Shown: positions 48,279-60,354, counted from the first letter of the stretch. The stretch is 64,000 nt of DNA from Dermanyssus gallinae (GCA_003439945.1 QVRM01005989.1:62001-126000); one strand, 5' to 3'. Numbers and translations: made by a program. The notes: a model not told the origin generated them from the sequence alone.

Positions 48279-48520
48279 CGTTGTTGTTTTTGTTGTCGTT
48301 GTTGTTGTTGTCGTTGTTGTTGTTGTGGTGGTCGTCGCCGCTGTTCTTTTCCGACAGCTAGAATACAAAAGCTCACACTAAACAATGCGCTCTTGAGCAT
48401 AACAGCTTTCTTACCCTAAACAACATTAGCAATAACATTAACAGCAACAGCAGTAGCAGCAACAACAACAGTAGTAGTAGTAACAGTGACCCGCCACGAA
48501 AGTGCCGTTTAGTCATCACC
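46735..48520. repeat. Cluster of trinucleotide repeats (CCA, CAA/CAG, GTT/GTC)
   Basis: Runs: CCA 46738-46770; CAG/CAA 46973-47230; GTT/GTC 48232-48335; CAA/CAG/AGT 48420-48485. They are open in several frames at once, giving poly-Gln, -Asn, -Thr, -Ala or -Leu, and stops flank them, so I do not call a gene. A (TA)n sits at 47986-48021. Confidence 0.8.
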
Positions 48521-48529
48521 TTAGTAATC

Positions 48530-51340
48530 CACCATTGTAGACAGTGGTTTTCATTGTCATCGTGCTTGTTAATCAATCTCATCACTATGATCATTATCAT
48601 TATCATTATCCTCACCAGTCTCTAGTTTTCCAGATCATTGACTGCCGAGTTCCGTTTTGCTGTCGCTCGACGCGGCACGCCAAGCGCCAGACGCGACGGA
48701 TCAGGCAGTACCTGTATGCACTCGTAGCGAAGAACGAAACGCCTAATGTTACCTTATCTAACCATGATTCATTCGTGCCGTCTCTTTTCTACTTGTGATA
48801 CTTGAAATCCGTCGTTTTTGTGCAACTTTTCATCACCATCTCAACTTTTAACATTCGCCACCGATACATCGACATCAGCGACGCACTAGCAGAGCTACTA
48901 TATGGTTAGCTATGGACGACGAGGAGAGATTCTCGAGTCTCTCGTTCTGCGTAGGTCTGCTTGTCAGTCAGTCTCTTCATCTGCGTGTGGTCTCGACGCG
49001 TTAGTGGCCGCCGCAACAGCCGGTCTGGTCGCCGAACGAACGGTCACTATTGGTGCGCCATTAGGGTGGTGTCACGCAACAAGCCCTGCCCTGTTGGCCG
49101 TGTTGTTGTTGTTCATCACAAGGGATCGAACGTCGCCACATTATGACGGTTGTTGAGTCGCACCGCAGTAGTATCACGGAAGATCGACCCGATGGTCTTC
49201 CGATGCATACGCTCAATCGACGTGACGCACGTATGTGCATCGTCAGGCCACAGGCCACTACTACGCCAGCAAGAGAGAGATAGATAGAAGACGGGACGAG
49301 AGCCGATGATACCGCGAGAGCAGAGCAGAGCAGCGTCGCTTGAGGTACGATTGAGGGCATTGGGGGTACGACACGCTTGTGTGTAGGTGCCGGCCGGCGT
49401 AGGTGTTGGCGGAGGTGTAGGCTGGTTGTTGTGGTGGCACCATCATCATCACTATAAGCCTCATCATAGTGTCGATGAGGCTTATGATAGTGATGAATAG
49501 GGCTGTGCTTCGCCAGACATGACAGTTTCTCCGGTCAGGCGCAGCACCCGAATGTGTACGACAGCTTACAAAGTTGTACGCCATTTGTTGTTTGCGGCTT
49601 GTTGTAGCCCCGCGAGTCGCGCTGTTTCGTGATGGGCGCAAGCCGCGCTAGGTAGCGGGTCTATGGCGACTTCGTTGTTGTCATGTCGTGTTTGTTGTTG
49701 TTGTTGTTGTTGTTGCTGTTGTTGTCGTTTTGTTGTTCGTTGTTGTATTGTTCTAGTCTTTGCTGTCGTCATACTTTCCAAGTGTCAACAGTGCATCGCT
49801 GAGGTCTATGTATTTATGCCGCTACCGCAGCCGACGCCGATATCTCGTCGGCATCATGTCCGAAGGCAAGCGAGAACAAAACGAGGGCCATACGACTAAA
49901 TTATGGTGAGTGCGGCGTCTTCACAGCTTTTGGCGCTAAGAGAGTGCCTCATCTCAGTGCTCTCTCTTTTGCTATCTCCGTGTGTGTTTGTGAGTGTGGG
50001 GAGGATATAAACGATCAGCCTTAAATCACCCACCTACCTGTAGCTCAGCTCGCACAAGCTTCGCGCTGCTGGTTCGTAAAGCCGCTAAAAGCCCAGATCT
50101 CGGGCCTTCAATGTTCTTTCTTTCTTACATTCTGACTGACTGACTCTCGGAGAAGAGAGAAGAGGAAGAAAATAGGAAGACTGTTGACTCGTTGGCGGGA
50201 GCTAGCGTGGGAGTCATGAGCACTATTATTGTAAGCGCTGCCCTTGCGGCTGCGGTTCGGTTTCTAGTACCATTTCTACCGCGACTAAAAGTACGCCTAC
50301 AAAAACACCAACGACTGTCACTATTGATATTGATACTAGTGCCACCACCGCCGCCGCTGCCGCCGTCACCACTGAGGTGTTATGAGCGCAAGTACTATAG
50401 CGATGACAACGGTGAGTTTGGTCATAAATCAAGCTCTAGTAGGGCCTAAGTGCTGTAGCCCAAGCTAGCCAGCTCAGTCTGGGTGTACTTTACTAACCTA
50501 GCATGTGGCCACATACATTTCAGCGTTTACTATTCGCGTGCGTCTGTGTGTGAGCTTTGCGTACGATTACTGTATGCACCGGCTCACACGCTAATTTTTG
50601 CGCAATTTAGAAATCTTGAGAAATCCTATATAAACAAAATCCGACCAAAAAGCACTTCATTTTCTGGCCTTTGAAGTACTTGCTTGCTTTACTAGAATGC
50701 GAGAGATGAGGGGTTTCGGGGGTGGCCGCACGGCCGACGGACCGTGGTTGGTTGAAAGGAGTTTCGTAGTAGTAGTTCTAGTAGTAGTACTAGCAGTCTT
50801 GAACGACACTGTTAGAAAGTTGGAGCACAGCATAAGGAACATCGCGAAAGTCTCTCTCCTAAAGCTGGAACACATCATTAATAGCTTCATTATAGCCGCG
50901 AATATCATCAGCATCGGTACGGATCGCAATGTGCGCTCGCTCTGCCCACGCAACCCCAAGGGTTAAACGTAGGGGTTGAAGTCATCTTTAAGAACGAGAC
51001 CAGTCAGCCTCTCGCCTTGTCATGAGGGGTCTTCATGCGAGTGGTTTTTAGTGGGAGGTATTATACCATCAACATCGGCACTGCCAAAGCCCCCCTCCCC
51101 CCCCCCAACTACCAATGCCTAAGTGTTGTGAGTTAAGAAATTTTCCGTCGCGCCCAAAAAGCAAACAAAAGCGTTTCATAGCAGTATTATTACCAGTCGA
51201 AGTGACCATAGCTGTAACGACAGTGCGGTGAAGTCGCTCTAGTGGGTGGTGTTGAACCCGTAGCGCCTAGCGTTAATCGTAGTGGTTGGTATTCAGCAGC
51301 TATATCGGGGTGGCGGCTGAACCCTTAGTGCCGCCGGCCA
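48530..51340. other. Non-coding-looking region upstream of the SLC16 exon
   Basis: GTT/CTG tract at 49677-49735, a poly-C/CT run at 51088-51107, and AGT tracts near 50770-50800. Frames are short or low complexity. No splice-consistent coding segment was recognised. Confidence 0.4.
49447..49495. repeat. Hairpin with 19/22-base arms
   Basis: CATCACTAT-AAGCCTCATC pairs with GATGAGGCTTATGATAGTGATG around an 8-base loop, with one 3-base bulge. Confidence 0.8.
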
Positions 51341-51349
51341 TTTCACGAC

Positions 51350-51394
51350 CTAGCCGCCAGGTGGCGCCACGATCTCGCGCCACCTGGCGGCTAG
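51350..51394. promoter_or_regulatory. Convergent CTCF-like site pair in a 17-bp inverted repeat
   Basis: CTAGCCGCCAGGTGGCG (51350-51366) and its exact reverse complement (51378-51394) flank an 11-base spacer. Each arm contains CCGCCAGGTGGCG, close to the bilaterian CTCF core (CCASYAGRKGGC, with AGGTGGCGC in the left arm). Function is inferred; the hairpin is observed. Confidence 0.45.
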
Positions 51395-51509
51395 ACCGTG
51401 TCGCTCATTGCATGTGCTGCTGTTGGCGTATTCATCGTGTACGAGAAGTGTACGGCGGCAGCAGCAGCGGTAAAGATAGGTCGTACACGTCGCTACGGCG
51501 GGGCGGGGG

Positions 51510-51790
51510 GGGGAGATAAGGTGGAAGAAGGGAAGGGGAGAGGAACGACGTCGGAAGGGAAATGGAAAGATAGAGATCCAGATAGAGAGAGAGAGGGGGA
51601 GAGGGTGATGCGGGGGGAGATGAAGAAAGCAAAAAGAAAAAGCAACTATGAGATGGAAAGAGAAATCGTTAGACCCAGAGCGAGAGATATATATTGAGAT
51701 AGAGAGAGGTGAGGGAGAGAGAGGAATACAGAGTGCGAAAAGAAGGGGCAATAATGAGAGAGAGGAAGGGATAGAGAGACAAGAGGGCCC
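51510..51790 (+). repeat. Polypurine (GA-rich) tract, ~280 bp
   Basis: The + strand is overwhelmingly A/G with repeated GAGAGA words, interrupted by few pyrimidines. It could bind GAGA-type factors or form triplex DNA. The frame through it (MRWKEKSLDPERE...) is a composition artefact. Confidence 0.7.
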
Positions 51791-51799
51791 GCTGGCTCG

Positions 51800-54700
51800 C
51801 CAAGTTAGCCTGCTGCCTCGAGGAGAACCGTCGTCGACCGCTGCTGCTGCTGTTGTAGCTGCAGCTGGGGCTGCATCAGCAGCAGGAACTACCGCCGCCG
51901 CTGCCGCCGCCGCAGGCCGAAAGGGGGGACCGAGCCTCTTCAAACAGCTGATCGTGGTCCTGGAGGCCCTGGCGAGTCGGTCCGTCGTCGGACAGGAACA
52001 AACGCTGTGTTGTTTTTGCGTGCGCGCGTGCGTTCCGTGCCCGTTGTGTCCACTGACTCGCGTTCTGTAGTCTCAGTACAGTCGGCGTTGTGTGTTCATT
52101 ATCGGTGTTTCGGCCGGCAGCCCTTGGCAGGCTGACGTACAGGCTGATATAATCCCCCCCCCCCCCGCCCCCCCGGCTCGACACCACTATTACTGTGGGG
52201 TGTGTGTATCTGTGTGTGTTTGTGTGAGGCGGTGCTGGTCACGCAGCTAGTGGTCATCACAACGCCGCCGATACCGGTGACGAAGCCAGTCATCGGGGAG
52301 CTGCGGCAACAACAACAACAACAACCACAATAGCAATACAGCAGTAGAAGCAGCAGCAATGTGGCCAACAGCCGCTGGTCTGTGAACGACACGCCATCGT
52401 GTCACGTGTACGATTGCGCGCCCTCCGTCGTGCAAAGGAACGTGCTGGCGGCTGCGGCGTCGACGACGACTTCGCTACCTGGAGGGTCTACTGTGAACGG
52501 GGCTGCCAGCCCGCCCGTCCGCCCGGCCTGTACCGTGCCAGCAACTAGCCAGAGAACGTGTCAGCCAGAGAGCGGCCAACAAGCAAAGGGAGCTGTTACG
52601 ACGTTGACGACAACGACGACGATGACGACGACGACGACGCATCTTTGTCAAGGTCTCGCGACTGCTCGATAGAGCTCACGGTGTGACTCACTGGGTTACG
52701 GCGCCGGCAAAACAACAACCAGTGGCCAGTACCAACATGAACAGATAGCAGCAACAACAGCAGCACGATCGAAACAGTTAGCTGGTCAGCTGCCTGTCAC
52801 GGACTACTTGCGACGAGTTGGCGTGAACGCTAGCGCTAGTTGTCCGCGCAAAATACGGTACGGTGTCGGCCAGAGTGTCTGGCCGTTGTCGTGACCTGTC
52901 TCGTTCGCCTGTCCGTCTTCTTCTGTAGCCTTTGCTTGCCTGTTCATCTCCTAAGGCTCTCTGGTTTGCTTGTCCATCTTCTGTGTGGCCCTCTAGTTCG
53001 TCTGTCCATCTTCTGTGTGGCCCTCTAGTTCGTCTGTTCATCTTCTGTGACTCTCTAGTTCATCTGTCCATCTCCTGTGCCACGCGGCGGAAGTGGCGGT
53101 AGCGAGATGACGAGATGTTCGAAGCCTCTTCCCGTACCCACTTCTCCGTAGACTTGACGGCTGCTAGGTGATTTCGACCAACGACTTCTAGGCTTCTAGG
53201 CTGGCGCCAAACCCAGAAGTACTACTACCCCTAGAGGCTAGACGGGGCAGAACAACGGCAGCAGCAACAGCAGCTGCAGTGGCGGTCGTGGCAGATAAGA
53301 ACGCTCAGAGCCGCTCGTTGTTCAGGGCCAAGGTTGTCAAAGTTGTCTTGGCGTTGTTGTTGTTGTCGTCGTCGTCGTCGTTGTCTGCGTTGTTCTCGGC
53401 CTCCTAGTCATTCTCGTAGTCACTGTCGATTGCTCAATCGACGCAGTCAGCCGCGAATCACCCTCTCTCTCTGCGGTGGCGTAAGTGGCAGTCTGGAAGA
53501 CCGCGTGCCAGCCAAGCACTGAGGGCTGAGGCATCAAAAGCCGCAGAGTAGCAGTGGCAGCGACGGTGGTGGTAGCAGTAAGTGGTGCAACAACAACAAC
53601 AACAACAACAACAGAGAGCATTAAGAGCAACAGCAGTATCAGAGAGCAACAACAACTCTCTCTCTCTCTTATTCTCTCTGCCTCTGAGAAGATCGACACG
53701 GCGTGACAAGAACCCGAAGGGCTAGGAGACAACAGATACAAATAGAGAACGCGAGAAGAGGCTAGACGATCTTCACAGAAGCAACAACAGCAACCACAAC
53801 AATAACAACAGCGGCGGCGGCGGCGATAGTCGCAGTAACAGAACAGACGCTGCAGCAACATCACTGACGGTACTCATAGTGCTAGACGTAATAGAAGTAG
53901 TGGTAGTAGAAGTCGTAAAAGTCAGTTGGTAAACTTACTCCTGCGTCGGTGGCCCGACCTTTGGCTGGCCCTTGAACCTGACCCCTCTACGACAACGCGC
54001 GTTATCGCCTTCAACCGCCAGATTGGTCAATGAGGCTTGATTTAAAGACGTCACTACCCTTTGGAAGACCCTTTCTGGAGTTCAGTACAGCGGCAGTTTA
54101 GGGAGCTGAGAATTGTCCACCTGGCCCCTGCAGAAGATCCAGACAACACCACTCTGATCACCACCTCCACCAGACTTGTCATCATCATCATCATCATCAG
54201 AGACATCATTATCGACTTTATCCTGGCCACCAGGGTTGCAAACAGTGCCAGCAGTGGGAGAAGTGGTGGCAACTTTATAAGTTGCATTCCTAACTGTTGT
54301 TGTTGTTGTTATTGTTGTTCTTCGTGTCGTAGTTGTGCTAGTAGTAGTAATAATAATAGTGGTAGTTGCAGTGATAGCAGTGGTAAATACTGTAGGAAGA
54401 AAAGTGCTAGTACTAGAACAAGTTGTGCAAATGATTGCAGGAGCATCCGTGATTGAGGAGTATTATTGCCTTTCGGGGATCTTGTTCTGGCTGGTGAGTG
54501 TGTGACCAGCGTCGTCGGGTGGATCGTGGTCAGCATCGATGATCGGATATGTGTGTGCGCGCGCCCAATGTGTCTACGCGTTGTTTCATCGGTAGCCGAT
54601 CGGTGTAACACGTCCATTGTGCCGCGGGCCGGCCAAACTGGGTCCGTGGGAAGGCTCGACGCTGGGACGGGAGGGCCGCCACGCCAGCACTGACGGAAGC

Positions 54701-54800
54701 AACGGCGGGGGCGGCCGCGAACGCCCCGGTGTCGACGCCGAGGCGGACGTCGAGGGGCCCGTTGTTGCGGCGCGCCCCGCGTCCGTCCGCGCCTCTGTGG
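51800..54800. other. Probable upstream/5' UTR region of SLC16 gene; repeats only
   Basis: CTG/GCC tract at 51839-51915, poly-C at 52156-52174, GAC/ACG tract at 52598-52640, a tandem of about 22-37 bp units (TCTGTCCATCTTCTGTGTGG) at 52965-53080, GTT/GTC tract at 53350-53390, and CAA tracts at 53586-53612 and 53779-53830. No coding exon was recognised. Confidence 0.5.
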
Positions 54801-54802
54801 TC

Positions 54803-56155
54803 ATGTGCGAGAGTCCCTCGAAGCCGCTGAAGGCAACAGCAGACGGCGGCGGCGGCGATCGAATGCCGGCAGATGGCGCGCCGAGTTCCACCTGTCCTCC
54901 GTCGCCCCCCCCATCGACAGAGGCACTGACCGATCCGGTGGCGTCAGCGTCGCCTTCGGCGGGGGCGGCAACACCGACAACGGCACCGGCAACGACAACT
55001 ACAGCCGCCCGGCGCACGACATTAGCGACGCCTCCAATGGCCGATCGCTGTCGCCTGTCGCCAGGGCGCGGCGATGATGATGATGATGGCGTCGACCGGC
55101 TGGCGTCGTTACCATCGTCTGTTTCTCCTCAAGCTGTTGCTGCTGCTGCTGCCGCTGCCGCGTCCGCGTCCTCTCAGCCTCCTGCCGCACCCTTCTATCA
55201 TACTTGGCCTGCTTCTTGTGCAGAGGCTCTCCCTGACAGCCACAGCAACATCGACATTGACAACCACCACCACCACCGCCACCGCAGCAACACCAACAAT
55301 AGCAGCACCACTAACGACAATCGCAACCACAACAACAATGGTGGCGCCGCCGCCGCCGATGATGAGGACGATGAAGTCGTTCAGCTAGCTACGTCTCCGC
55401 CCGACGGCGGTTGGGGCTGGGTCGTGGTGTTCAGCTCGTTCATGGTGCACGTGCTAGCCGACGGCTTCACGTACTCGTTCGGCATCTTTCACTTCGAGTT
55501 CGTCGACTACTTCCAGGAGTCGCACGGCCGCACGTCGTGGGTGGCGTCGATACTCGTGTCGACGACGTTCCTCTGCGGCCCGCTGGCGTCGGCGCTCACC
55601 AACGTGTACGGCTGTCGGACGGTGACGATCGCCGGCGCCGTGCTGGCGTCCACCGGCCTGCTGGTGTCGGCGTGGGCGCCGAACGTCACCTGTCTGTTCT
55701 TCTCGATCGGCGTCGTGACGGGTCTCGGTCTCGGGCTCATGTACCTGCCGGCCATCGTCTCGGTGGCGATGTACTTCGAGCGGCGGCGAGCGTTGGCCAC
55801 CGGCATCGCCGTGTGCGGGTCGGGCTGTGGCACGTTCGTGCTGGCGCCCGTCCTCGAGTTCCTCGTCCACTACTACGGGTGGCGGGGCGCGTTGATCATC
55901 ACGGCCGGCATGCTGCTCCAGTGCGCCGTGTTCGGCGCGCTCATGCGGCCGCCCGAGTACGAGGTCGAGCTCGTCATGGTGAAAGACGACAGAGAAGCGA
56001 GTGCCGCCGCCGCCGCCACTGCAGTCACAGCAAATGCCGTCGCGACAGGCGTCGAACCTGCGGCGGCCACTCTGCTCGGCGATGACAGTGACATCAACAT
56101 GACGTACTTTGCGAACGAAAACTTCGCTCCCGCTTCTCACCAGCAACAACACTAC
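54803..56155 (+). CDS. Monocarboxylate transporter-like (SLC16/MFS), first coding exon, partial
   Basis: 451 codons from ATG 54803, the first ATG after an in-frame stop at 54593, to a GTGAGT donor. Residues 1-198 are low complexity (Ala, His, Asn and Asp runs). PPDGGWGWVVVFSSF at 199 on is the SLC16 signature ([DE]G[GS][WF][GA]W) at the start of TM1. Five more helices follow, with YFERRRALATGIAVCGSGCG (the loop/TM4-5 motif of the family) and LIITAGMLLQCAVFGALM as TM6. An Ala-rich and acidic cytosolic loop follows, ending NFAPASHQQQHY. SLC16 proteins are 12-helix plasma-membrane carriers of lactate, pyruvate or related solutes; the substrate cannot be told from this half. The second six-helix half was not found before 64000 and probably lies beyond it. 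The GC-rich coding body contrasts with the AT-rich intron. Confidence 0.88.
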
Positions 56156-56181
56156 GTGAGTACACAGAGAGAACAGAGAGC

Positions 56182-56183
56182 TA

Positions 56184-56216
<33 letters not shown>

Positions 56217-56342
56217 TGATTTTTTTTAAATCTATTTTTTTTATGAGACCGTCTTCTCTGGACGGCAAATTTATTTAAGTTCAATAATTCTCCATTAAGC
56301 TTGAAATTTCCATTATTACATTAATTCAAACAATTATAACTA
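56182..56342 (+). repeat. (TA)n plus second copy of the ~115-bp dispersed repeat
   Basis: (TA)n at 56182-56216 is followed at 56227-56342 by the unit with GACCGTCTTCTCTGGACGG and TTTATTTAAGTTCAATAATT, as at 27401-27515. It sits at the start of the SLC16 gene's first intron. Another (TA)n plus (AG)n lies at 56354-56390. Confidence 0.85.
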
Positions 56343-56353
56343 TAATATAAATG

Positions 56354-56387
<34 letters not shown>

Positions 56388-56399
56388 TAGAGAGGGGTG

Positions 56400-57880
56400 A
56401 AAAGAGGCAGTGAGGAACAGAGAGAATTGAAAAAGGACAAGAAAAATATTGACGATACCTACAGCTTTGTAAACAATACGGCACAATACATGGTGCGGAT
56501 CGTGCCAGTAGTCGCACATGTGTAGCTCTCGCATACCAAAAGAGTCTATCAGACTGCCACGATTTTTTTTATGTGCTGGTTCCTATGTCTCCCATGTCGT
56601 GCTTCGCTGCACGGTTTTCTTTTTCGACGACAGAACTAGTTACGAAAAAGCTACAACGCGGAACACTGTAGCCTCCCGCACTCGCCGAGCATTTGCCGAC
56701 CGAGGGCATCTTGACGCCATCGGGTGTCTCTTGTCACTTTCCTCGCTTTGTTGCAAATTCCTATTCAACAAAATATAGAGCAAAACTATAAAAATAATGC
56801 TTTTATTAACAGGATATTTACATGAATAGTAAAGGCATGGGTAGAAACGCAAATCGTTCGACGATAATTAATATGTTATATGTATGTCTTGATCCTGGGC
56901 TCGGGTTGTCTGTAGCTACTGCAAAGCGTATATGTACGAGTAAAAAAGCATTGTGGATTTAATCCGAGCGCGTTGCTGCTGTTGTTGTTGCTGCCGTTGT
57001 TTTACTAAGAGCTTATTGTGTGTGCCAATTGCCTTTGCGTCATCATTTGGGGGCCCAGGTCGAAGCGCGTTCTGTGTACTTACCCTTTATATATATACGC
57101 ATCATTGAAAGCATATATATACCAGGTGCTCATATGCGTAAATAGAAAAATAAAAAAAACTATGTATATATATTTTTTTTAACGTAATGTTTCCTATATA
57201 GTTGGTCGACTGCGGACGCTTCTTACCTATGCTCCCGAAAAATCTCATTAGGCAACTAATTTGAGTGTAATTATTTCGGCGTCAATTAGCGCAGTGAAAC
57301 AGTCGTAAGTGACGTTTCCATAGACGTGCGACGAAGGATCGGCGGCCGTTACACAGGGCATTAGGTTTCTAGCCCGTTCAGGCCAGATCGTCACTCAAAC
57401 GTGTTCAAAACTTTGATTTGACGACATGGTGGCTTACGTTTTACGACTGTCTGTTTATCTTCTACTACAGATGACGGGCTCCAGCTCGACGACCTTTGCA
57501 ACAGAGCCACCGACTAAAAAGTCGGGTGTAATTTCCGGTCGCGATATCTATTTTTTTTGTGTTTGAGTGCGAGCGTTATTCGAACAGTTGACACCGAAGA
57601 ACGATATGTGCTCCAGGCTCCACTTAAATGCTTGCCCTGTGCTCTTTGGATATTACTGGACTACGCAAAGATGCATCACCTGGAGGTGGAAAACTGAGCA
57701 ATATCTTCAAGGAGGGATTACTGCTAACTTTAAATAAAGCAATTCACACATTGTTACTAGGAAGTAGAATTTCTGGTGACAGTGACAAATCCCATCGTTT
57801 GGATCTCTAACATCGTCAGAGTCCTCGTCGGGAACATCCCTTTTCGGCTTCAAGCAATGAAACGGGATCCAAGTAAAGGC
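56400..57880. other. SLC16 intron; no exon recognised
   Basis: No frame with TM-helix or MFS C-domain motifs is present on the + strand. A short GTT/CTG tract lies at 56970-57000. Confidence 0.45.
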
Positions 57881-57884
57881 CTAG

Positions 57885-58502
57885 TGCCTGGCTATGACTT
57901 TACACACACCTAGCGTTCACGGTGATAGCGTCGCGTTCACGGAAACAAAGATTCTCGATGAGCCTAAAGAGCTGGGCGTAATTCGCGTTAGTCGCCTGTA
58001 CGCCACTCGGAGTGATGAACGGAAGCCCTTAGACTGCGTAATAATCACATTTGATCGACAATCACCGACCTCTATGTTTCTAGGGTATATGTCGCTACTA
58101 GCCCTAGTAATGGAACCAGACCAACCCATGATTTACTTCAAGTGCCTTCTACCCGGCCACATAGCAAGTGAGCGTAGCTTACAGAAAATCTGTCGTAGAT
58201 GCGGGGCCGAACGCCGCATATGCTCATGTCAAAACACACCTCGATGCAATAATCGCCATGAACCACATGCAGCTGGCGTCTTCTCATGCCGGAAACTTTT
58301 CTTTCCCAGGGAGAAAAGTAGACCCACCAGTGAAGCACGTATGCGTCAACAGGGAAAAGTAAATTACCCTGCGGCAATCAAAGAAGAATCCTGTGAACAC
58401 GCTTCTATGTCGGCCCTATATGGCTACTGGCCAAACACATATGGTGCTGTAGTTGAGGATGTAACGACCTCAGAGAATAAAAACCCCTCAGTACAGGCAT
58501 GA
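57885..58502 (+). mobile_element. Non-LTR retrotransposon ORF1 (gag-like) fragment
   Basis: The 202-residue open frame contains a preceding domain (ELGVIRVSRL; LDCVIITFDRQ) and a degenerate zinc-knuckle array (YFKCLLPGHIASE, then CRRCGAERRICSC, then RCNNRHEPHAAGVFSC). This order and spacing are those of ORF1 in APE-type non-LTR elements. Some knuckle Cys/His are lost (Y for C in the first). The downstream sequence to about 58790 keeps elements of an ORF1 tail. Confidence 0.65.
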
Positions 58503-58799
58503 AAGCCTAAGCACAGAAACCCATTAAAGAATAAACGACTGCCGCGATAGCAATCTACAACGGCGTTCAGGAGGCCACGAGTTATCTGGCAACGGCGCCG
58601 TGTCAACGCCACGACTCGCAAGACGATCACATCGCCTATCGCCACTATCTGGTCTACTCGCAGTGGACAGGCCGGAGCTAGTTAAGATGAGCGAAACAAT
58701 TTCTGAGATTCTGCGACCACCACTTGCTCTACTACCGCTTGTCGAGATCTTAAGCAAACCTCATCATAATGGAAGATTACAAATCCCTGTCTAACGGGA

Positions 58800-59050
58800 A
58801 CCCGTCAACCCAAACAACGACGAGAGACCTCCCGGCTAGTATTGCCATTGATAAGTGTTTTAGCGTGCTAATTGCTGCTAACCGCTGGTTGGTTTGCATC
58901 GACCCACTGACCCCCCCCCCCCCGAGCTCCTAAGGTTTTAAGAGCTCCTAAGGCTATCCAATATTTCACTACATAATATAATAACGGATTGTTCTTGCTT
59001 CGCACGTCGCAATATAGATTTTGATTGCATATTTTCAACGAAGACAATAT
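58800..59050. other. No gene; poly-C run at 58911-58923
   Basis: Short stretch between two retroelement fragments. Nothing else is visible. Confidence 0.4.
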
Positions 59051-59071
59051 TCCTCCTCCAATTAAATTGCT

Positions 59072-59495
59072 TTATTATTATTATTATTAGCTCCTAAATA
59101 TTATTCCATGGAACCGACAATACAGCCGGCGTTTCCTCGCCACACTGCAAGCAACAGCAGTTGCCGTAGAAACTCCCCTTCGCGCCGGTTGCCTGTGAGA
59201 TCTGTAATCCGTTGGCCCAGCACAATCTCTTGGTTCCCTTGCTTACCGGACCCATTGTTTTTATACATATTGACACTACGATGTAACTTGTCTTCAGTTC
59301 TTGGTACTTGCGTTTTTTTCCCATTATCTGCGCGCTCGGCAACCCATCCCGCTTCTAGTGAACTGTGGCGTATATACGAGGGAGCCACTGTACAGGACAC
59401 TGTAGCATCCCATACCAAGCATCTGTCGTTAGCCCATAGCGGGATTGTTACACCGTCAGGTGTAAAAGCGTGCGACACTGGTATGTGCGACATTA
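59072..59495 (-). mobile_element. Third copy of the (TAA)n-tailed RLE element, inverted
   Basis: The minus frame 59493-59101 reads PDGVTIPLWANDRCLVWDATVSCTVAPS in line with the 38.2-kb copy (key blocks PDGVTI and WDATVSC), then FLRQLLLLAVWRGNAGCIVGS. Just beyond its end is TAATAATAATAATAA on the minus strand (59072-59087). It is more divergent than the two tandem copies and has an internal frame change near 59330. Confidence 0.85.
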
Positions 59496-59840
59496 AAAAT
59501 AAATCGCCTCTTCTCCAGGGGTTTTACGGCGTTATGAGTAGCAATTGGTAAGCGTTTTTTCGGGGCCAATTTTTGCTTCATCAGAGTTTGGGGCATGCAC
59601 ATCCGACCAGGACGGTAAATCTCGAGTAACACGATAAACAGATATATAAACAAATAAGCATTTTATAAATATGTCCTTCATCCAGTTGCTGTTTCATGTC
59701 TGAGAGCTTGCGTGTGGTGCTTAGGCAATATGCTTGTTACAATAGTCTTTGAACAACAATAACTAGATCGACTGCCCACCCACTCTCGATCTAGTCTGCT
59801 GGAAGCTACACGTGACACAACGTGTAATAGCCTGACTCGG

Positions 59841-60143
59841 TTAGCGGTAGGCTAAACGACACCAGCTAGGGGGCACGGAAGGTAATCCGGGCATATCATT
59901 GAGTAGGCAGTTAATCGGCCAATGTGTGGCCACGGTCGGTTGGAGCTGTAGCGAATCATCGCTATGAACTATGGCTCGGTTCTTAACAACTGTCTTATAG
60001 CCAAGCCTATCACAATTATGGAAATAGCATTTACGTGGCTTAAATGGGCCTACCTCGGATAAAGATGGAAGGTGACCAGTCGCGAGTTTCCGATGACAAC
60101 GCCCGCAATAATCCTGCTTGACACACAAAAATCTGCCAAGCAT
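59841..60143 (-). mobile_element. Possible retroelement gag-like zinc-knuckle fragment
   Basis: The minus frame has YCGRCHRKLATGHLP and then KCYFHNCDRLGYKTVV, resembling decayed CCHC knuckles (C-x2-C-x4-H/Y). No neighbouring domain confirms it. Confidence 0.3.
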
Positions 60144-60279
60144 ACTCCATTTGTCACCTTAACACGGCAATTTAAGGTAGAGCTGTCAAGTTGTAGTTGC
60201 TAGTCCAAGCGATGATTGGGTCCACCTGCAAAACATTTATTCACTTAACGTTTCGCTTAGATCATTTGTTGTTTGAAAT

Positions 60280-60283
<4 letters not shown>

Positions 60284-60343
<60 letters not shown>

Positions 60344-60354
60344 ATATATATATA
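60284..60354. repeat. (TA)n array
   Basis: About 70 bp with one TT slip near 60331. Confidence 0.95.

Noticed and set aside
54617..54802. Upstream extension of the SLC16 frame by 62 codons
   Set aside because: It begins at a TTG, not an ATG; the first ATG after the in-frame stop is at 54803.
55411..56284. Large alternative frames on both strands across the SLC16 exon
   Set aside because: GC-rich, Arg-rich shadow frames without domain motifs; the + frame with six helices and the DGGWGW motif explains the region.
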